A DNA stretch of 64,000 bases from Bacteroidota bacterium (GCA_023422635.1 JAFAGO010000014.1:7649-71648); one strand, 5' to 3'; shown: positions 8,734 through 18,401, numbered from the stretch's first letter. Translations and numbers: made by a program. Notes: generated from the letters alone by a model not told the origin.

Positions 8734-9816
8734 ATGTCAAAGTCATTGATTCCTAAGTTAGAGGCCATTAAACAAAGATATAACGAGGTTGCAGACCTGA
8801 TTATTCAGCCAGATGTAATTTCAGATCAAAAACAATATTCAAAACTTAATAAAGAATATAGCGATTTAGGGAAAATCGTGAAAGTATACGATGCTTATAA
8901 ATCGGCTTTGGATACGATTCAGGAATCGGAAGAAATCATTGCAGATGGGTCCGATAAAGATCTTGTAGATTTGGCCAAAGAGGAAAAACTGGAAGCACAA
9001 GAAAAAATTCCTGCTTTTGAAGAAGATTTAAAATTCCTTTTAATTCCAAAAGATCCAGCGGATGACAAAAATGTTATTGTGGAACTTCGTGCAGGAACAG
9101 GAGGCGATGAAGCTGCAATTTTTGTAGAAGATATGTACCGAATGTATTCCATGTATTTTAAAACGAAAGGTTGGAAACATGAAATTACCGATTCGTCCGA
9201 AGCATCAAAAGGATATAAGGAATTGGTGATGAAGGTAGAAGGAGAAGGTGTTTATGGAATTTTAAAGTTTGAATCTGGAGTTCACCGTGTTCAACGTGTA
9301 CCAGAAACTGAATCTCAAGGTCGTGTTCACACTTCTGCAATTACGATCGCAGTTCTTCCTGAAGCGGAAGAAGTGGATGTAGAAATTAATCCTGCAGATA
9401 TCGAAATGCAAACATCGCGTTCGGGAGGTGCGGGTGGACAAAACGTAAACAAGGTTGAAACGAAAGTTCAGCTTACCCATAAACCTTCTGGTTTGGTGGT
9501 TGTTTGTCAACAAGCGCGTTCTCAGTTGGCCAACCGTGAATTAGCAATGGAAATGCTTCGTGCGAAATTATACGATATTAAATTGCAGGAAGTGGTAGGC
9601 GATATTGCTGCACAACGTAAAACGATGGTGTCAACAGGTGACCGTTCTGCAAAAATCAAAACCTACAATTATCCACAAGGAAGAGTTACCGACCATAGAA
9701 TCAACAAGTCCATTTACAATTTGGATGCCTACATGAATGGCGATATTCAAGAAATGATCGATGCTGTAATTATGGCAGAAAATGCGGAAAAATTAAAAGG
9801 AGAAGAGGATATGTAA
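8734..9816 (+). CDS. prfA: Peptide chain release factor 1
   Basis: RF1 recognises UAA and UAG and triggers peptidyl-tRNA hydrolysis on the ribosome. The catalytic GGQ motif is at residues 234-236 (SGGAGGQNVNKVET). The stop-codon recognition loop region reads RVPETESQGRVHTSA, with the PxT tripeptide that marks RF1 rather than the SPF of RF2. Length (360 residues) is normal. The start at 8734 fits the well-formed promoter upstream. It is the first core gene to the right of the integrated element, and a strong hairpin after the stop isolates it from the convergent DsbA-like gene. Confidence 0.97.
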   Translation: MSKSLIPKLEAIKQRYNEVADLIIQPDVISDQKQYSKLNKEYSDLGKIVKVYDAYKSALDTIQESEEIIADGSDKDLVDLAKEEKLEAQEKIPAFEEDLKFLLIPKDPADDKNVIVELRAGTGGDEAAIFVEDMYRMYSMYFKTKGWKHEITDSSEASKGYKELVMKVEGEGVYGILKFESGVHRVQRVPETESQGRVHTSAITIAVLPEAEEVDVEINPADIEMQTSRSGGAGGQNVNKVETKVQLTHKPSGLVVVCQQARSQLANRELAMEMLRAKLYDIKLQEVVGDIAAQRKTMVSTGDRSAKIKTYNYPQGRVTDHRINKSIYNLDAYMNGDIQEMIDAVIMAENAEKLKGEEDM

Positions 9817-9843
9817 ACCTTATTTTTCAATATAAAATTAATG

Positions 9844-9869
9844 GCCACGAAAATCTCGTGGCTTTTTTT
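9844..9869. terminator. Terminator after prfA
   Basis: GCCACGA (9844-9850), a 5-nt loop and TCGTGGC (9856-9862) are followed by seven T. The T run overlaps the stop codon of the convergent DsbA-like gene, so the hairpin separates two convergent transcripts. Confidence 0.85.
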
Positions 9870-10392
9870 ATAACATTTGCTCAATTACCGCTTTTAAGAA
9901 ATCTTCACTCCAATCTTCATTGTATTTCTCGTTGTTAATGTAAAATGAAGGCGTTCCGTTTACACCGCTTCTTAATCCAGATTCAATATCGTTTTCCACT
10001 TTTTCTTGAAGGGTTTTACTTCGAAAGTCAGCTTGGAAGATATTCAAATCCAAATCGGTTTGCTGCGCATAATATTTTAAAGCTTCTAAATCCAACCGGT
10101 CTTGATTTTCGTACAAGAAATCATGCATTTCCCAAAATTTATTCTGTTTTCCGGCAGCTTCTGCCGCAAGCGCTGCATGAAAAGCATTTGGATGAATTTC
10201 TGTTAAAGGAAAATTTCGAAAAACAAATAACAAATCATCGCCAAAATGTTTCTTTATTCTTTTTATAATAGGATATGCGGATCTACAACTTGGGCATTGA
10301 TAGTCTCCATATTCGGTTAAGGTTACTTTTGCTTGTTCTGCATTCCCTAGAAGATGGTCGTTTTCATTAATAGGTGGGTGTAATGTGCTCAT
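9868..10392 (-). CDS. DsbA-family thiol oxidoreductase (cytoplasmic type)
   Basis: This 174-residue thioredoxin-fold protein has the redox motif CPSC (C33-C36) in YGDYQCPSC and a cis-proline loop GTPSF. An alpha-helical insertion separates the two halves, as in DsbA/thioredoxin_4 proteins. No signal peptide is visible, so unlike classical DsbA it should act in the cytoplasm, perhaps in disulfide or peroxide detoxification. It starts 3 nt after the peroxiredoxin stop, so the two are one operon and the peroxiredoxin may be its functional partner; that partnership is inferred. Confidence 0.85.
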   Translation of the reverse strand: MSTLHPPINENDHLLGNAEQAKVTLTEYGDYQCPSCRSAYPIIKRIKKHFGDDLLFVFRNFPLTEIHPNAFHAALAAEAAGKQNKFWEMHDFLYENQDRLDLEALKYYAQQTDLDLNIFQADFRSKTLQEKVENDIESGLRSGVNGTPSFYINNEKYNEDWSEDFLKAVIEQML

Positions 10393-10395
10393 AGA

Positions 10396-10857
10396 TTATG
10401 TGTTTTCAAGGTTGTCTAAAGCGTCTAAAATTCCGTCGGCACCAGGATTGATTCCTACTGGGGAAAGGTAATTCCAACGGATTATTCCTTTTTCATCAAT
10501 AAGATAAATGGAACGTTTGCAAACGCCATTTTCGGGATCATACGATTCGTACAATTGAGCCACCGCTCCTTTCGGTTCAAAGTCGGCCAATAAAGGAAAA
10601 TGGAAATGATGCTGTTCCGAAAAAGCCGTATGGCTCCATTTGCTATCCACCGAAATTCCAATCAGTTGTGCATTGTATTTTTCGAAGAGTTTTAAAGCTT
10701 CGTTGTAAATGGTGAGTTCGTCCGAGCAAACAGGACTCCAATCTGCGGGATAAAAAGCCAAAATAACTTTTTTACCTATTAATTCGCTCAGTTTTACTTT
10801 CTGGTCAGGTGTGGCATACAACTCAAATTCTGGCGCGGTTGTTCCAATGGCTAACAT
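10396..10857 (-). CDS. Peroxiredoxin (AhpC/TSA family)
   Basis: This 153-residue thiol peroxidase reduces hydrogen peroxide or organic peroxides. The peroxidatic cysteine is C44 in YPADWSPVC, which occupies the family's PxxxS/TxxC position. A second cysteine in ENGVCKRS near residue 113 could be resolving or be recycled by a partner. The thioredoxin fold core (VILAFYPADW, LIGISVDS) is intact. It is the first gene of a two-gene operon with a DsbA-like protein that may re-reduce it. AhpE or BCP-type specificity cannot be decided by eye. Confidence 0.87.
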   Translation of the reverse strand: MLAIGTTAPEFELYATPDQKVKLSELIGKKVILAFYPADWSPVCSDELTIYNEALKLFEKYNAQLIGISVDSKWSHTAFSEQHHFHFPLLADFEPKGAVAQLYESYDPENGVCKRSIYLIDEKGIIRWNYLSPVGINPGADGILDALDNLENT

Positions 10858-10968
10858 TTCAAATTTGTTTTAGAATTCTAAATGTATAAAGGAATTTTTC
10901 ATTTTGAGTTACAAAATCTCCATTCTATCTTTAAATTTATTAACTTTACTAGATTAGCATTTCTTCTG

Positions 10969-13110
10969 ATGATGAGAAAAAAAATAGAAATACAACATCC
11001 TGATTTTCATAATTTTACATTTAATTCAAATGCAGAAAATTACACATTTGAAAAAGATGGACTTCAACTTAAAACCACTTATTCCGAATCTGATTCAAAA
11101 AAACTGACAGAAAAAGGATATTCCGCAGGTATCGCTCCCTACTTGCGAGGTCCCTATACCACAATGTATGTACAAAAACCCTGGACCATTCGTCAGTATG
11201 CAGGTTTTTCTACGGCAGAAGAATCCAATGCTTTTTATAGAAGAAATTTGGCGGCAGGACAAAAAGGACTTTCCGTCGCGTTTGATTTGGCAACGCATCG
11301 CGGTTACGATTCTGATCATCCTCGTGTTGTTGGAGATGTTGGAAAAGCGGGCGTTGCGATTGATTCTGTGGAAGATATGAAGATTTTGTTCGATCAAATT
11401 CCCTTGGATGAAATATCCGTTTCCATGACGATGAACGGTGCAGTTTTGCCGATTTTGTCTTTTTATATTGTTGCAGCAGAAGAGCAAGGCGTTTCTCAGG
11501 ATAAACTTTCGGGAACCATTCAGAATGATATCTTGAAGGAATTTATGGTGCGAAATACGTACATCTATCCGCCAAAACCTTCCATGAAAATCATTGCCGA
11601 TATTTTTGAATATACTTCTCAAAATATTCCAAAATTCAATTCAATTTCCATTTCGGGTTATCATATGCAAGAAGCTGGAGCTACGCCGGTTTTAGAAATG
11701 GCATATACTTTAGCAGACGGCTTGGAATATGTCAGAACTGGAATCTCCGCAGGAATGAAAGTCGATGATTTCGCTCCGCGATTGTCTTTTTTCTGGGCAA
11801 TCGGAATGAATCACTTTATGGAAATCGCTAAAATGCGAGCAGCAAGATATATTTGGGCGAATTTGTTGACGCAGTTCAATCCTCAAAATCCAAAATCTTT
11901 AGCGTTAAGAACACATTCTCAAACTTCGGGATGGAGTTTAACCGAGCAAGAACCGTTTAATAATATTACACGAACTGCCATTGAAGCCTTGTCTTCAGCT
12001 TTAGGCGGAACGCAGTCTTTACATACGAATGCGCTAGACGAAGCGATTGCTTTACCAACCGATTATTCAGCAAAAATTGCGAGAAACACACAGATTATTT
12101 TACAGCAGGAAAGTCATATTTGTGATGTTGTTGATCCAATGGGAGGGAGTCATTTGGTGGAATCTTTAACGCAACAGATGATTGATAAAGCGATGGAATA
12201 CATTGATGAGGTGGAGCAAGAAGGCGGTATGACCAAAGCTATTGAAGCCGGAATTCCAAAAATGAGAATTGAAGAAGCGGCCGCCATCAAACAAGCCAAA
12301 ATTGATAGTGGAGAAGAATTTATCATCGGTGTGAATTCCTTTAAATCAGAATTAAAACAAGCCGAAATTGAAATTCTCGCCATCGACAATACAGAAGTTC
12401 GGAGAAAGCAAATCGAACGATTAAATAAAATTAAAGCTGAACGTAATTCCCAAAAAGTTCAAGAAATTCTCAACCAAATTCGTGAAGTTGCAAAATCAGG
12501 AAATGGAAATCTTCTCGCTTTATGCATAGAAGCGGCACGAAGAAGAGTCACTTTAGGCGAAATGAGCGATGCGATGGAAGAACATTTCGGGCGTTACAAA
12601 GCCAATATTAAAACCATTTCAGGAGTCTACGCTATGAATGCAGGAAAAAATGAATATTTCGATAAAGCCGTGAGTCTTGCTCAAAAATTCGAGGAAGAAG
12701 AAGGTCGCCGTCCGAGAATTATGGTCGCAAAAATGGGACAGGACGGTCATGATCGTGGTGCCAAAGTGGTGGCAACAGCCTTTGCAGATATGGGATTTGA
12801 TGTGGATGTTGCACCGTTATTTCAAACTCCGGAAGAAGTAGCCAAGCAAGCCGTGGAAAATGATGTTCACGTTTTGGGTGTTTCTTCGCTCGCTGCAGGT
12901 CACAATACTTTGGTTCCGCAAGTGGTAGAAGAACTTAAAAAGCTGGGAGCAGATGATTTGACCATTGTGGTGGGTGGCGTAATTCCGCAACAGGATTATG
13001 ATTTCCTGTATAAAAACGGAGCGGATTTTATTTTCGGACCTGGAACGAATATTCCTGAATGCGCAGTTCAAGTTATTGAGAAATTGTTGAAGGAAATTTC
13101 AGAGGCATAA
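10969..13110 (+). CDS. scpA: Methylmalonyl-CoA mutase, large (catalytic, B12-binding) subunit
   Basis: The enzyme interconverts methylmalonyl-CoA and succinyl-CoA with adenosylcobalamin. The N-terminal TIM barrel holds the CoA-binding and active-site region (YAGFSTAEESNAFYRRNLA, FDLATHRGYDSDHP). The C-terminal cobalamin domain has the DxHxxG signature DGHDRG at 592-597, with H594 the predicted cobalt ligand. Starting at the double ATG at 10969/10972 gives about 713 residues, the normal length; the frame is open 29 codons further upstream, but that extension is hydrophobic and atypical. No small subunit is encoded nearby, although the chaperone meaB is at 16763. It is followed after 10 nt by a dipeptide epimerase gene. 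Confidence 0.93.
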   Translation: MMRKKIEIQHPDFHNFTFNSNAENYTFEKDGLQLKTTYSESDSKKLTEKGYSAGIAPYLRGPYTTMYVQKPWTIRQYAGFSTAEESNAFYRRNLAAGQKGLSVAFDLATHRGYDSDHPRVVGDVGKAGVAIDSVEDMKILFDQIPLDEISVSMTMNGAVLPILSFYIVAAEEQGVSQDKLSGTIQNDILKEFMVRNTYIYPPKPSMKIIADIFEYTSQNIPKFNSISISGYHMQEAGATPVLEMAYTLADGLEYVRTGISAGMKVDDFAPRLSFFWAIGMNHFMEIAKMRAARYIWANLLTQFNPQNPKSLALRTHSQTSGWSLTEQEPFNNITRTAIEALSSALGGTQSLHTNALDEAIALPTDYSAKIARNTQIILQQESHICDVVDPMGGSHLVESLTQQMIDKAMEYIDEVEQEGGMTKAIEAGIPKMRIEEAAAIKQAKIDSGEEFIIGVNSFKSELKQAEIEILAIDNTEVRRKQIERLNKIKAERNSQKVQEILNQIREVAKSGNGNLLALCIEAARRRVTLGEMSDAMEEHFGRYKANIKTISGVYAMNAGKNEYFDKAVSLAQKFEEEEGRRPRIMVAKMGQDGHDRGAKVVATAFADMGFDVDVAPLFQTPEEVAKQAVENDVHVLGVSSLAAGHNTLVPQVVEELKKLGADDLTIVVGGVIPQQDYDFLYKNGADFIFGPGTNIPECAVQVIEKLLKEISEA

Positions 13111-13120
13111 ATGTAAGGGA

Positions 13121-14113
13121 ATGAAACTTCGTTTTCAAAAGAAAAGACTTCAACTTCGGGAAACATTTTCGATCGCGTACGGAAATTACGATTTTCGAGA
13201 TGCGTTGTTAATTGAGCTTTCCTACCTCGATCAAAAAGGTTTTGGCGAATGCGTTTCCATCAATTATTACGGAATTAATTTGGAGAAATTTATTTTGAAA
13301 CTCAAAGAAATTCAATCCAAAATTGAAAATCATTCCATCGTTCATCCGAAAGAATTTTTCGGTTTTTTGAATTCTTTGAATTTGCATTCATTCCTTTTAT
13401 CAGCTTTAGATTGTGCATATTGGGATTTATTTGGAAAGTTGGAAAATCAATCTTTTGCAGAGCTTAATTCTTTAGAAAACCAAAATTTGGTTGAAAGTTC
13501 ATTCACAATTTCCATTGCAGATATCGAAACACAAATCCAGAAAATGGAGAAAAGTTCTTGGAATAAATTCAAGGTAAAATGTGGAGAATTTAATCATAAC
13601 GATTTTGAAAAATTGGTAAATTCTGGATTTTCAATTTCTCTTGATGCGAATGCAAGTTTTAAGGAGGATGATTGCACTTGGATTCAACAAAATATTGATA
13701 GTCAAAGAATAAACTATTTTGAACAACCTTTGGGAATTGGGAAATTTCAGGTTTTAGATTCAAAAAAGTATGCAAATTGGATGGCAGATGAAGATGCGCA
13801 AAATGTTGACATTTTAGAAAAATTGCAACCTCATTACTCATCCATCAATATCAAATTAATGAAATGCGGAGGTTTAACACCAGCGCTATCTTTTATTGCA
13901 AAAGCGAAACAATTAGGATTTAAAGTGATGCTGGGATGTATGACGGAATCTTCCGTAGGAATTTCTGCAGGTTGCGCTTTAGCGGGACTTTTGGAGTATG
14001 CAGATTTGGACGGCGCGAATTTAATTTCCAACGATTATGCGAAGGGAAGTTTTGTAGAAAATGGTAAGATTATTCTTTCGGAAAAACCAGGTTTGGGCAT
14101 TTCCTTACTATAA
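13121..14113 (+). CDS. Dipeptide epimerase (enolase superfamily, L-Ala-D/L-Glu epimerase type)
   Basis: This 330-residue enolase-superfamily protein is predicted to epimerise dipeptides such as L-Ala-D-Glu from murein. The N-terminal capping domain (1-110) precedes a barrel with the expected elements: KFKVKCG (catalytic lysine), DANAS and FEQP (metal ligands), ADED (third ligand), NIKLMKCGG (second lysine) and GCMTESSVG. The last motif favours dipeptide epimerase over o-succinylbenzoate synthase. It starts 10 nt after the mutase gene and is probably co-transcribed, although the pathways are unrelated. Substrate is inferred from motifs only. Confidence 0.8.
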   Translation: MKLRFQKKRLQLRETFSIAYGNYDFRDALLIELSYLDQKGFGECVSINYYGINLEKFILKLKEIQSKIENHSIVHPKEFFGFLNSLNLHSFLLSALDCAYWDLFGKLENQSFAELNSLENQNLVESSFTISIADIETQIQKMEKSSWNKFKVKCGEFNHNDFEKLVNSGFSISLDANASFKEDDCTWIQQNIDSQRINYFEQPLGIGKFQVLDSKKYANWMADEDAQNVDILEKLQPHYSSINIKLMKCGGLTPALSFIAKAKQLGFKVMLGCMTESSVGISAGCALAGLLEYADLDGANLISNDYAKGSFVENGKIILSEKPGLGISLL

Positions 14114-14118
14114 AATTA

Positions 14119-14149
14119 ATTCCATAGAAATTTCGTTGTTCTATGGAAT
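14119..14149. terminator. Inverted repeat between convergent genes
   Basis: ATTCCATAGAA (14119-14129) pairs perfectly with TTCTATGGAAT (14139-14149). No strong T run follows on either side, so the hairpin is a moderate terminator candidate between the epimerase and cytochrome genes. Confidence 0.5.
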
Positions 14150-14167
14150 CTCATTTCTTATCAAATC

Positions 14168-14452
14168 CTATTTTTTCACAGAAATTACATAATCGTACAC
14201 CAATTTGTGCTGTTCTTCTGTCAGTTTTGCTTTTGGTGCCATCCAATTCATAATTTCAACCCACTTTTGGGCGTCATATTTTGTTGGCTCTGGCAAGTCG
14301 TGGCATTTGCCACACGAATTTTCATAAATGGTTTTCCCTTGCGCTAATTCTTCTGCGGTTTTCGTTTTTGATCCTTCAATTGCTGGAGTAGATTTTGGGG
14401 TACAAGACACAATACACGTTGCGGCAAGAATCCCAATACTTAATTTTTTCAT
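14168..14452 (-). CDS. Monohaem c-type cytochrome lipoprotein
   Basis: This 94-residue protein has a lipoprotein signal peptide ending at C17 (CIVSC). A single haem-binding motif CGKCH (C47, C50, H51) is followed by a methionine-containing helix (EIMNWMAPKAKLTEEQ) that could supply the distal ligand. The small size fits a mobile or lipid-anchored electron carrier on the periplasmic face of a membrane. It stands alone between a convergent epimerase gene and a divergent GH65 gene, so no partner oxidase can be named from context. Confidence 0.85.
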   Translation of the reverse strand: MKKLSIGILAATCIVSCTPKSTPAIEGSKTKTAEELAQGKTIYENSCGKCHDLPEPTKYDAQKWVEIMNWMAPKAKLTEEQHKLVYDYVISVKK

Positions 14453-14627
14453 ACGAAGTCTTTTTTATCAAAATTAGAATTTTCTATCAAATAGAACGTG
14501 TATCTGTAAAGATTTAGAACCTATATAAATAGAGGTTTCCGAACTTTTTTAGTACCTTAGAACAATTACTTTAAAAGTAAAACGAAAATTTTAGTTTTAA
14601 AAATTTCCTAACATTAATATTAGATAA

Positions 14628-16652
14628 ATGAGAAAAAGTTTTTGCATCTTTTTTATTCTTTTCGTTTCTATCAATTTTACAATACGTGCGCAAAACAGTA
14701 ACGATGGTTGGTCGATTGTTGCCACAGATTCAAAAGATTATGTTGGAGCGCCTATTGCCAACGGTCGTATCGGAATTGTTCCGTGGCAAGAACCTTTTTC
14801 CATTCGACATGTAATGTTGAATCATGTTTTTGATATCGGTGGTGCAGGCGTAAATCAGGCACTTATGGGCATTAATCCTCTGCATCTTGAAATGTGGATT
14901 GGCCAGGAAAAAGTGGAGATGAATTCCATTAAAAACTGGAAACAGATGCTCAATATGAAAGAAGCTACTCATACCACGACCTTTACCATTCCGGGAAAAG
15001 CGGAAGTAAAATATACCATTGTTGCCCTTCGTAACCTTCCGTATTCCGGTTTGGTAAATGTTGAAGTAAAAGCTTTAAACAGTATAAGTATGAAGTTTCT
15101 GAATCAGATGGAAGTTCCGGAGGAGTATGTCAATGTGCAGAAAAGGCTGCGTACCGTGCATGCCGGTCTCGACGGAAAACCAGAATTGATTCTTCAGGCA
15201 GAAGCTGAATCTGCGAAAAAAGCGCACCGTGTTATTGCTTCATCAGAATTTATTTTTGGAGGGAAGAATTTTGAAGTTAAGAATGAAGACCAAGTCCACA
15301 ATATTCTTTCCGGAAATCTGAAAAAAGGAGAAACCGTGAAGTTTTCTCTGGTAGGTTCCATTACTTCTACCCGCGATTTTTCTGATCCTAACAGCGAATC
15401 GGAAAGACAGGTGATTTATGTGGCGTATCTGGGCGCAGATCGAATTATGAAAGAACATACTGATCTGTGGAAAGAACTTTGGAAAGGCGATGTCGTTATT
15501 GAAGGCGATCCAGAAGCACAACTGATTGCAAGATCTGCCTTGTTTAATCTGTATTCTTCTGCATCAGCAGGCTCTCGGCTAAGCATTCCTCCGATGGGAC
15601 TTTCCGGGACTTTTTACAGTGGTCATATCTTCTGGGATTCGGAGATATGGATGTATCCGCCGATGCTTTTTATGAATCAGGAAATTGCAAAATCAATGAT
15701 AGATTATCGTACAGACCGATTGAAAGCTGCAGAGCAAAGAGCTTTAACATATGGTTATAAAGGTGCGATGTTTCCTTGGGAATCGGATGATGAAGGAGAA
15801 GAATCTACACCAGTGAATGCATTAACCGGACAGTTTGAACATCATATTACAGCAGATGTCGCCATTGCTTTCTGGAATTATTATAATATGACAAAAGACA
15901 AAAACTGGCTTGTAAAAGAAGGTTATCCCGTGATGAAGAAAATTGCAGAATTTTGGGCTTCTCGTGTGAAAAGAAATACCGATGGCTCTTATTCCATTCC
16001 GTACGTTATTGCTGCGGATGAATATGCCGAAGGTGTTGATGACAATGCGTTCACGAATGCTGCCGCGCAGAAGGCTTTGCGGTTTGCGGTTTCAGCGGCA
16101 CAGATTGTGGGTGAAAAAGTTCCTGCAGAATGGAAAACCATCAGCGACGGCCTTGTTTTTACGAAAATGACGAATGGAGTAACGGCTGAATATACGGGAT
16201 ACAACGGCGAAATGATCAAACAGGCAGATGTGAATCTTCTTGCATACCCACTCGGAACCATTCAAGACCGAAATCAAATTGTAAAAGATCTGGAGTATTA
16301 CACGCATAAAGTCGATCTGAAAGATGGACCCGCGATGACCTTCTCTGTTTTTGCCGTGCAATATGCGCGTTTGGGCGATGCAGAAAATGCAGCCAAAATG
16401 TTTAAGCGCGCTTATCAACCCAATCAACGTCCTCCGTTTGGCGTTTTGGCAGAAACTCCAACCAGTTCCAATCCGTATTTTATGACGGGCGCTGGTGGAG
16501 TGCTTCAGGCCTTGATTAATGGATTCGGAGGTTTGGATATTACTGAAAATGGAATCATTCAACATAAAACGGTGCTTCCTAAATCCTGGAAAAAGTTGAC
16601 GTTAAAAGGCGTTGGTCCGGATCGTAAAGATTATGTTGTAACACAGAATTGA
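14628..16652 (+). CDS. Secreted glycoside hydrolase family 65 enzyme
   Basis: This 674-residue protein has a signal peptide (MRKSFCIFFILFVSINF, cleaved near RAQ). An N-terminal beta-sandwich (about 25-270) is followed by an (alpha/alpha)6 barrel. Family motifs are HIFWDSEIWMYPP, the conserved FPWES segment, and ADEYAEGVDDNAFTN with the likely general acid E465. GH65 contains alpha-glucoside phosphorylases and hydrolases; the secreted form, lacking a phosphate-metabolism context, resembles ATH1/PGGHG-type hydrolases acting on trehalose-like or glucosylated substrates. No SusC/SusD pair or transporter is adjacent, so the substrate is open. Confidence 0.82.
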   Translation: MRKSFCIFFILFVSINFTIRAQNSNDGWSIVATDSKDYVGAPIANGRIGIVPWQEPFSIRHVMLNHVFDIGGAGVNQALMGINPLHLEMWIGQEKVEMNSIKNWKQMLNMKEATHTTTFTIPGKAEVKYTIVALRNLPYSGLVNVEVKALNSISMKFLNQMEVPEEYVNVQKRLRTVHAGLDGKPELILQAEAESAKKAHRVIASSEFIFGGKNFEVKNEDQVHNILSGNLKKGETVKFSLVGSITSTRDFSDPNSESERQVIYVAYLGADRIMKEHTDLWKELWKGDVVIEGDPEAQLIARSALFNLYSSASAGSRLSIPPMGLSGTFYSGHIFWDSEIWMYPPMLFMNQEIAKSMIDYRTDRLKAAEQRALTYGYKGAMFPWESDDEGEESTPVNALTGQFEHHITADVAIAFWNYYNMTKDKNWLVKEGYPVMKKIAEFWASRVKRNTDGSYSIPYVIAADEYAEGVDDNAFTNAAAQKALRFAVSAAQIVGEKVPAEWKTISDGLVFTKMTNGVTAEYTGYNGEMIKQADVNLLAYPLGTIQDRNQIVKDLEYYTHKVDLKDGPAMTFSVFAVQYARLGDAENAAKMFKRAYQPNQRPPFGVLAETPTSSNPYFMTGAGGVLQALINGFGGLDITENGIIQHKTVLPKSWKKLTLKGVGPDRKDYVVTQN

Positions 16653-16762
16653 GAAAGTGAATAATCATGGTTGTATTTCTTTGTGAGAATTATAAAGTCA
16701 TCTGCTTTTTTGCTAAATTTACTTTTCGTCTTACATTGATTTTTCATCGTCAGTAATTTTTT

Positions 16763-17743
16763 ATGGCAGCGCTCTTACAAGTTCAGGATTATGTAAATGG
16801 CATCCGAAAGAATGATAAACGGATTTTAGCCAAAGCCATCACATTGGTTGAAAGCAAGAAACCGGAACATCGCAGCATTGCAGAAGCAGTGCTCAAAGAA
16901 ATTATGCCGTTTACCGGGAATTCTGTTCGTGTTGGAATAACGGGAGTTCCTGGCGCAGGTAAATCTACTTTTATTGAAAGCTTTGGGAGAATGGCGATTC
17001 GTCATCATAAAAAAGTCGCTGTTTTAGCCATCGATCCAAGTTCATCCATCAATAAAGGAAGCATTCTTGGAGATAAAACCCGTATGGAAGATTTGGCAAA
17101 AGAAGAAAATGCTTTTATTCGCCCTTCGCCAAGTTCCGGTTTTTTAGGTGGTGTTGCCAATACCACCTTTGAAACGATGTTGCTTTGTGAAGCAGCAGGA
17201 TATGATTATATTCTGATTGAAACCGTTGGGGTTGGACAAAGTGAGGTTTTGGTGGCAGATATTTCAGATGTTTTTCTGTTCTTGAAAATTATTGGCGGAG
17301 GAGATGAGCTTCAAGGGATTAAGCGTGGCATTATGGAAATGGTGGATATTATTTTCATCAACAAGGTGAATGAGGAAAACCTTCAGAAAGCCAAAAACAC
17401 CAAACTCGAACTGAAACGTGCACTTCACTTTATGCCTCCAAAAGAAAAAGGTTGGACGATTCCTATTCTCCTTGGTTCAGCTTTGTATCATCAAGGTTTG
17501 GAACAAGTGTACGATGCTATTTCAGATTTTATTGCCTTAAAAAAGAAATCGGGAAGATTTGATGAAGTTCGGCAACTTCAAGCAGAAAAACGCTTTGATT
17601 ATTGGGTGCAGGAATATATTCTTCAACGCAGTAAAACGAGTTCGGATGCGCTTTCGTATGAAGAATTCAAAAAAAATGCTTCAGAAATGAAATCAAATCC
17701 CAGTTCCGAAGCGAAAAAATTTGTGGATCAATTATTTCCCTGA
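16763..17743 (+). CDS. meaB: Methylmalonyl-CoA mutase-associated GTPase MeaB
   Basis: This G3E-family GTPase protects and reloads methylmalonyl-CoA mutase with intact adenosylcobalamin. Walker A is GVPGAGKS (61-68). Further motifs are DPSSSINKGSILGDKTRM, the switch sequence ETVGVGQSE, and NKVNEENL for guanine recognition. Length (326) is typical. Its client, the mutase large subunit, is at 10969, separated by the epimerase, cytochrome and GH65 genes. The last 12 nt overlap the convergent DUF4251 gene. Confidence 0.93.
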   Translation: MAALLQVQDYVNGIRKNDKRILAKAITLVESKKPEHRSIAEAVLKEIMPFTGNSVRVGITGVPGAGKSTFIESFGRMAIRHHKKVAVLAIDPSSSINKGSILGDKTRMEDLAKEENAFIRPSPSSGFLGGVANTTFETMLLCEAAGYDYILIETVGVGQSEVLVADISDVFLFLKIIGGGDELQGIKRGIMEMVDIIFINKVNEENLQKAKNTKLELKRALHFMPPKEKGWTIPILLGSALYHQGLEQVYDAISDFIALKKKSGRFDEVRQLQAEKRFDYWVQEYILQRSKTSSDALSYEEFKKNASEMKSNPSSEAKKFVDQLFP

Positions 17744-18268
17744 ATCCTTTGAAATATCGGTGATATATCCCAAATACGAGATGGCTTGTCGATCTTTACT
17801 ATTGATAGAAAGCGTAGTACTTCCTCCTGGAAAAATCTCCAAATACATTTGTTGAGCGGTGTTTACATCATTTAAATTAATGATGAGAACTTGTTTTTTT
17901 GCGGTTGATTTCGATTCGTCGATCGTGAAGTTTTTAGAAGTGAAATTAAAACCATTATCATTAGGATTAAGACTTGCCGAAAACATTCTACCGAAATATG
18001 GTAAGTTAGCGGTAATTGTTTCTGGCGTAATTGTAAGGGTATAATTCCCATTCAAATTAAGAATGTTCGCAGCTCCGCTGGGATATTGACTTAAAATATT
18101 AACCACGTCAACATTAATAGGGTTTGCTTTTTCAGCAACAAAAGTAAAGTTTCCAGATTCGGTGAGCGCTTTTGTTTTAGATGCGTCTTGATATACTTTT
18201 GTTGATGAGCAAGATGCTGACATTAAAAGCACTGTACTCAATATGCCTATGGTGAAAATAGTTTTCAT
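17732..18268 (-). CDS. DUF4251 lipoprotein
   Basis: This 178-residue protein has a lipoprotein signal peptide ending at the SASC lipobox (C20). The rest is a beta-rich DUF4251-like domain (LNLNGNYTLTITPETITANLPYFGRMFSA). Function is unknown; a role in the outer membrane or periplasm follows from the lipobox. The 3' end overlaps meaB by 12 nt in convergent orientation. Confidence 0.8.
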   Translation of the reverse strand: MKTIFTIGILSTVLLMSASCSSTKVYQDASKTKALTESGNFTFVAEKANPINVDVVNILSQYPSGAANILNLNGNYTLTITPETITANLPYFGRMFSASLNPNDNGFNFTSKNFTIDESKSTAKKQVLIINLNDVNTAQQMYLEIFPGGSTTLSINSKDRQAISYLGYITDISKDSGK

Positions 18269-18401
18269 ACGAAAGATTTTTAATGAAAGTTAATCAAAAA
18301 AAATGCTAAACCATCGCTAAAGATTTGTTAAATTTATCAAACTTTGCAATGTTGTTTGGAATAATAATTGCAAATCTCAGCGAAACCGAAATAATTAAAT
18401 T

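Noticed and set aside
10882..10968. N-terminal extension of the methylmalonyl-CoA mutase frame
   Set aside because: The extra residues are hydrophobic and not mutase-like. The ATG at 10969/10972 gives the normal family length.
13121..14113. o-Succinylbenzoate synthase (menC)
   Set aside because: The GCMTESSVG motif and the KxK arrangement favour a dipeptide epimerase, and no other men genes are nearby. The alternative is not fully excluded.
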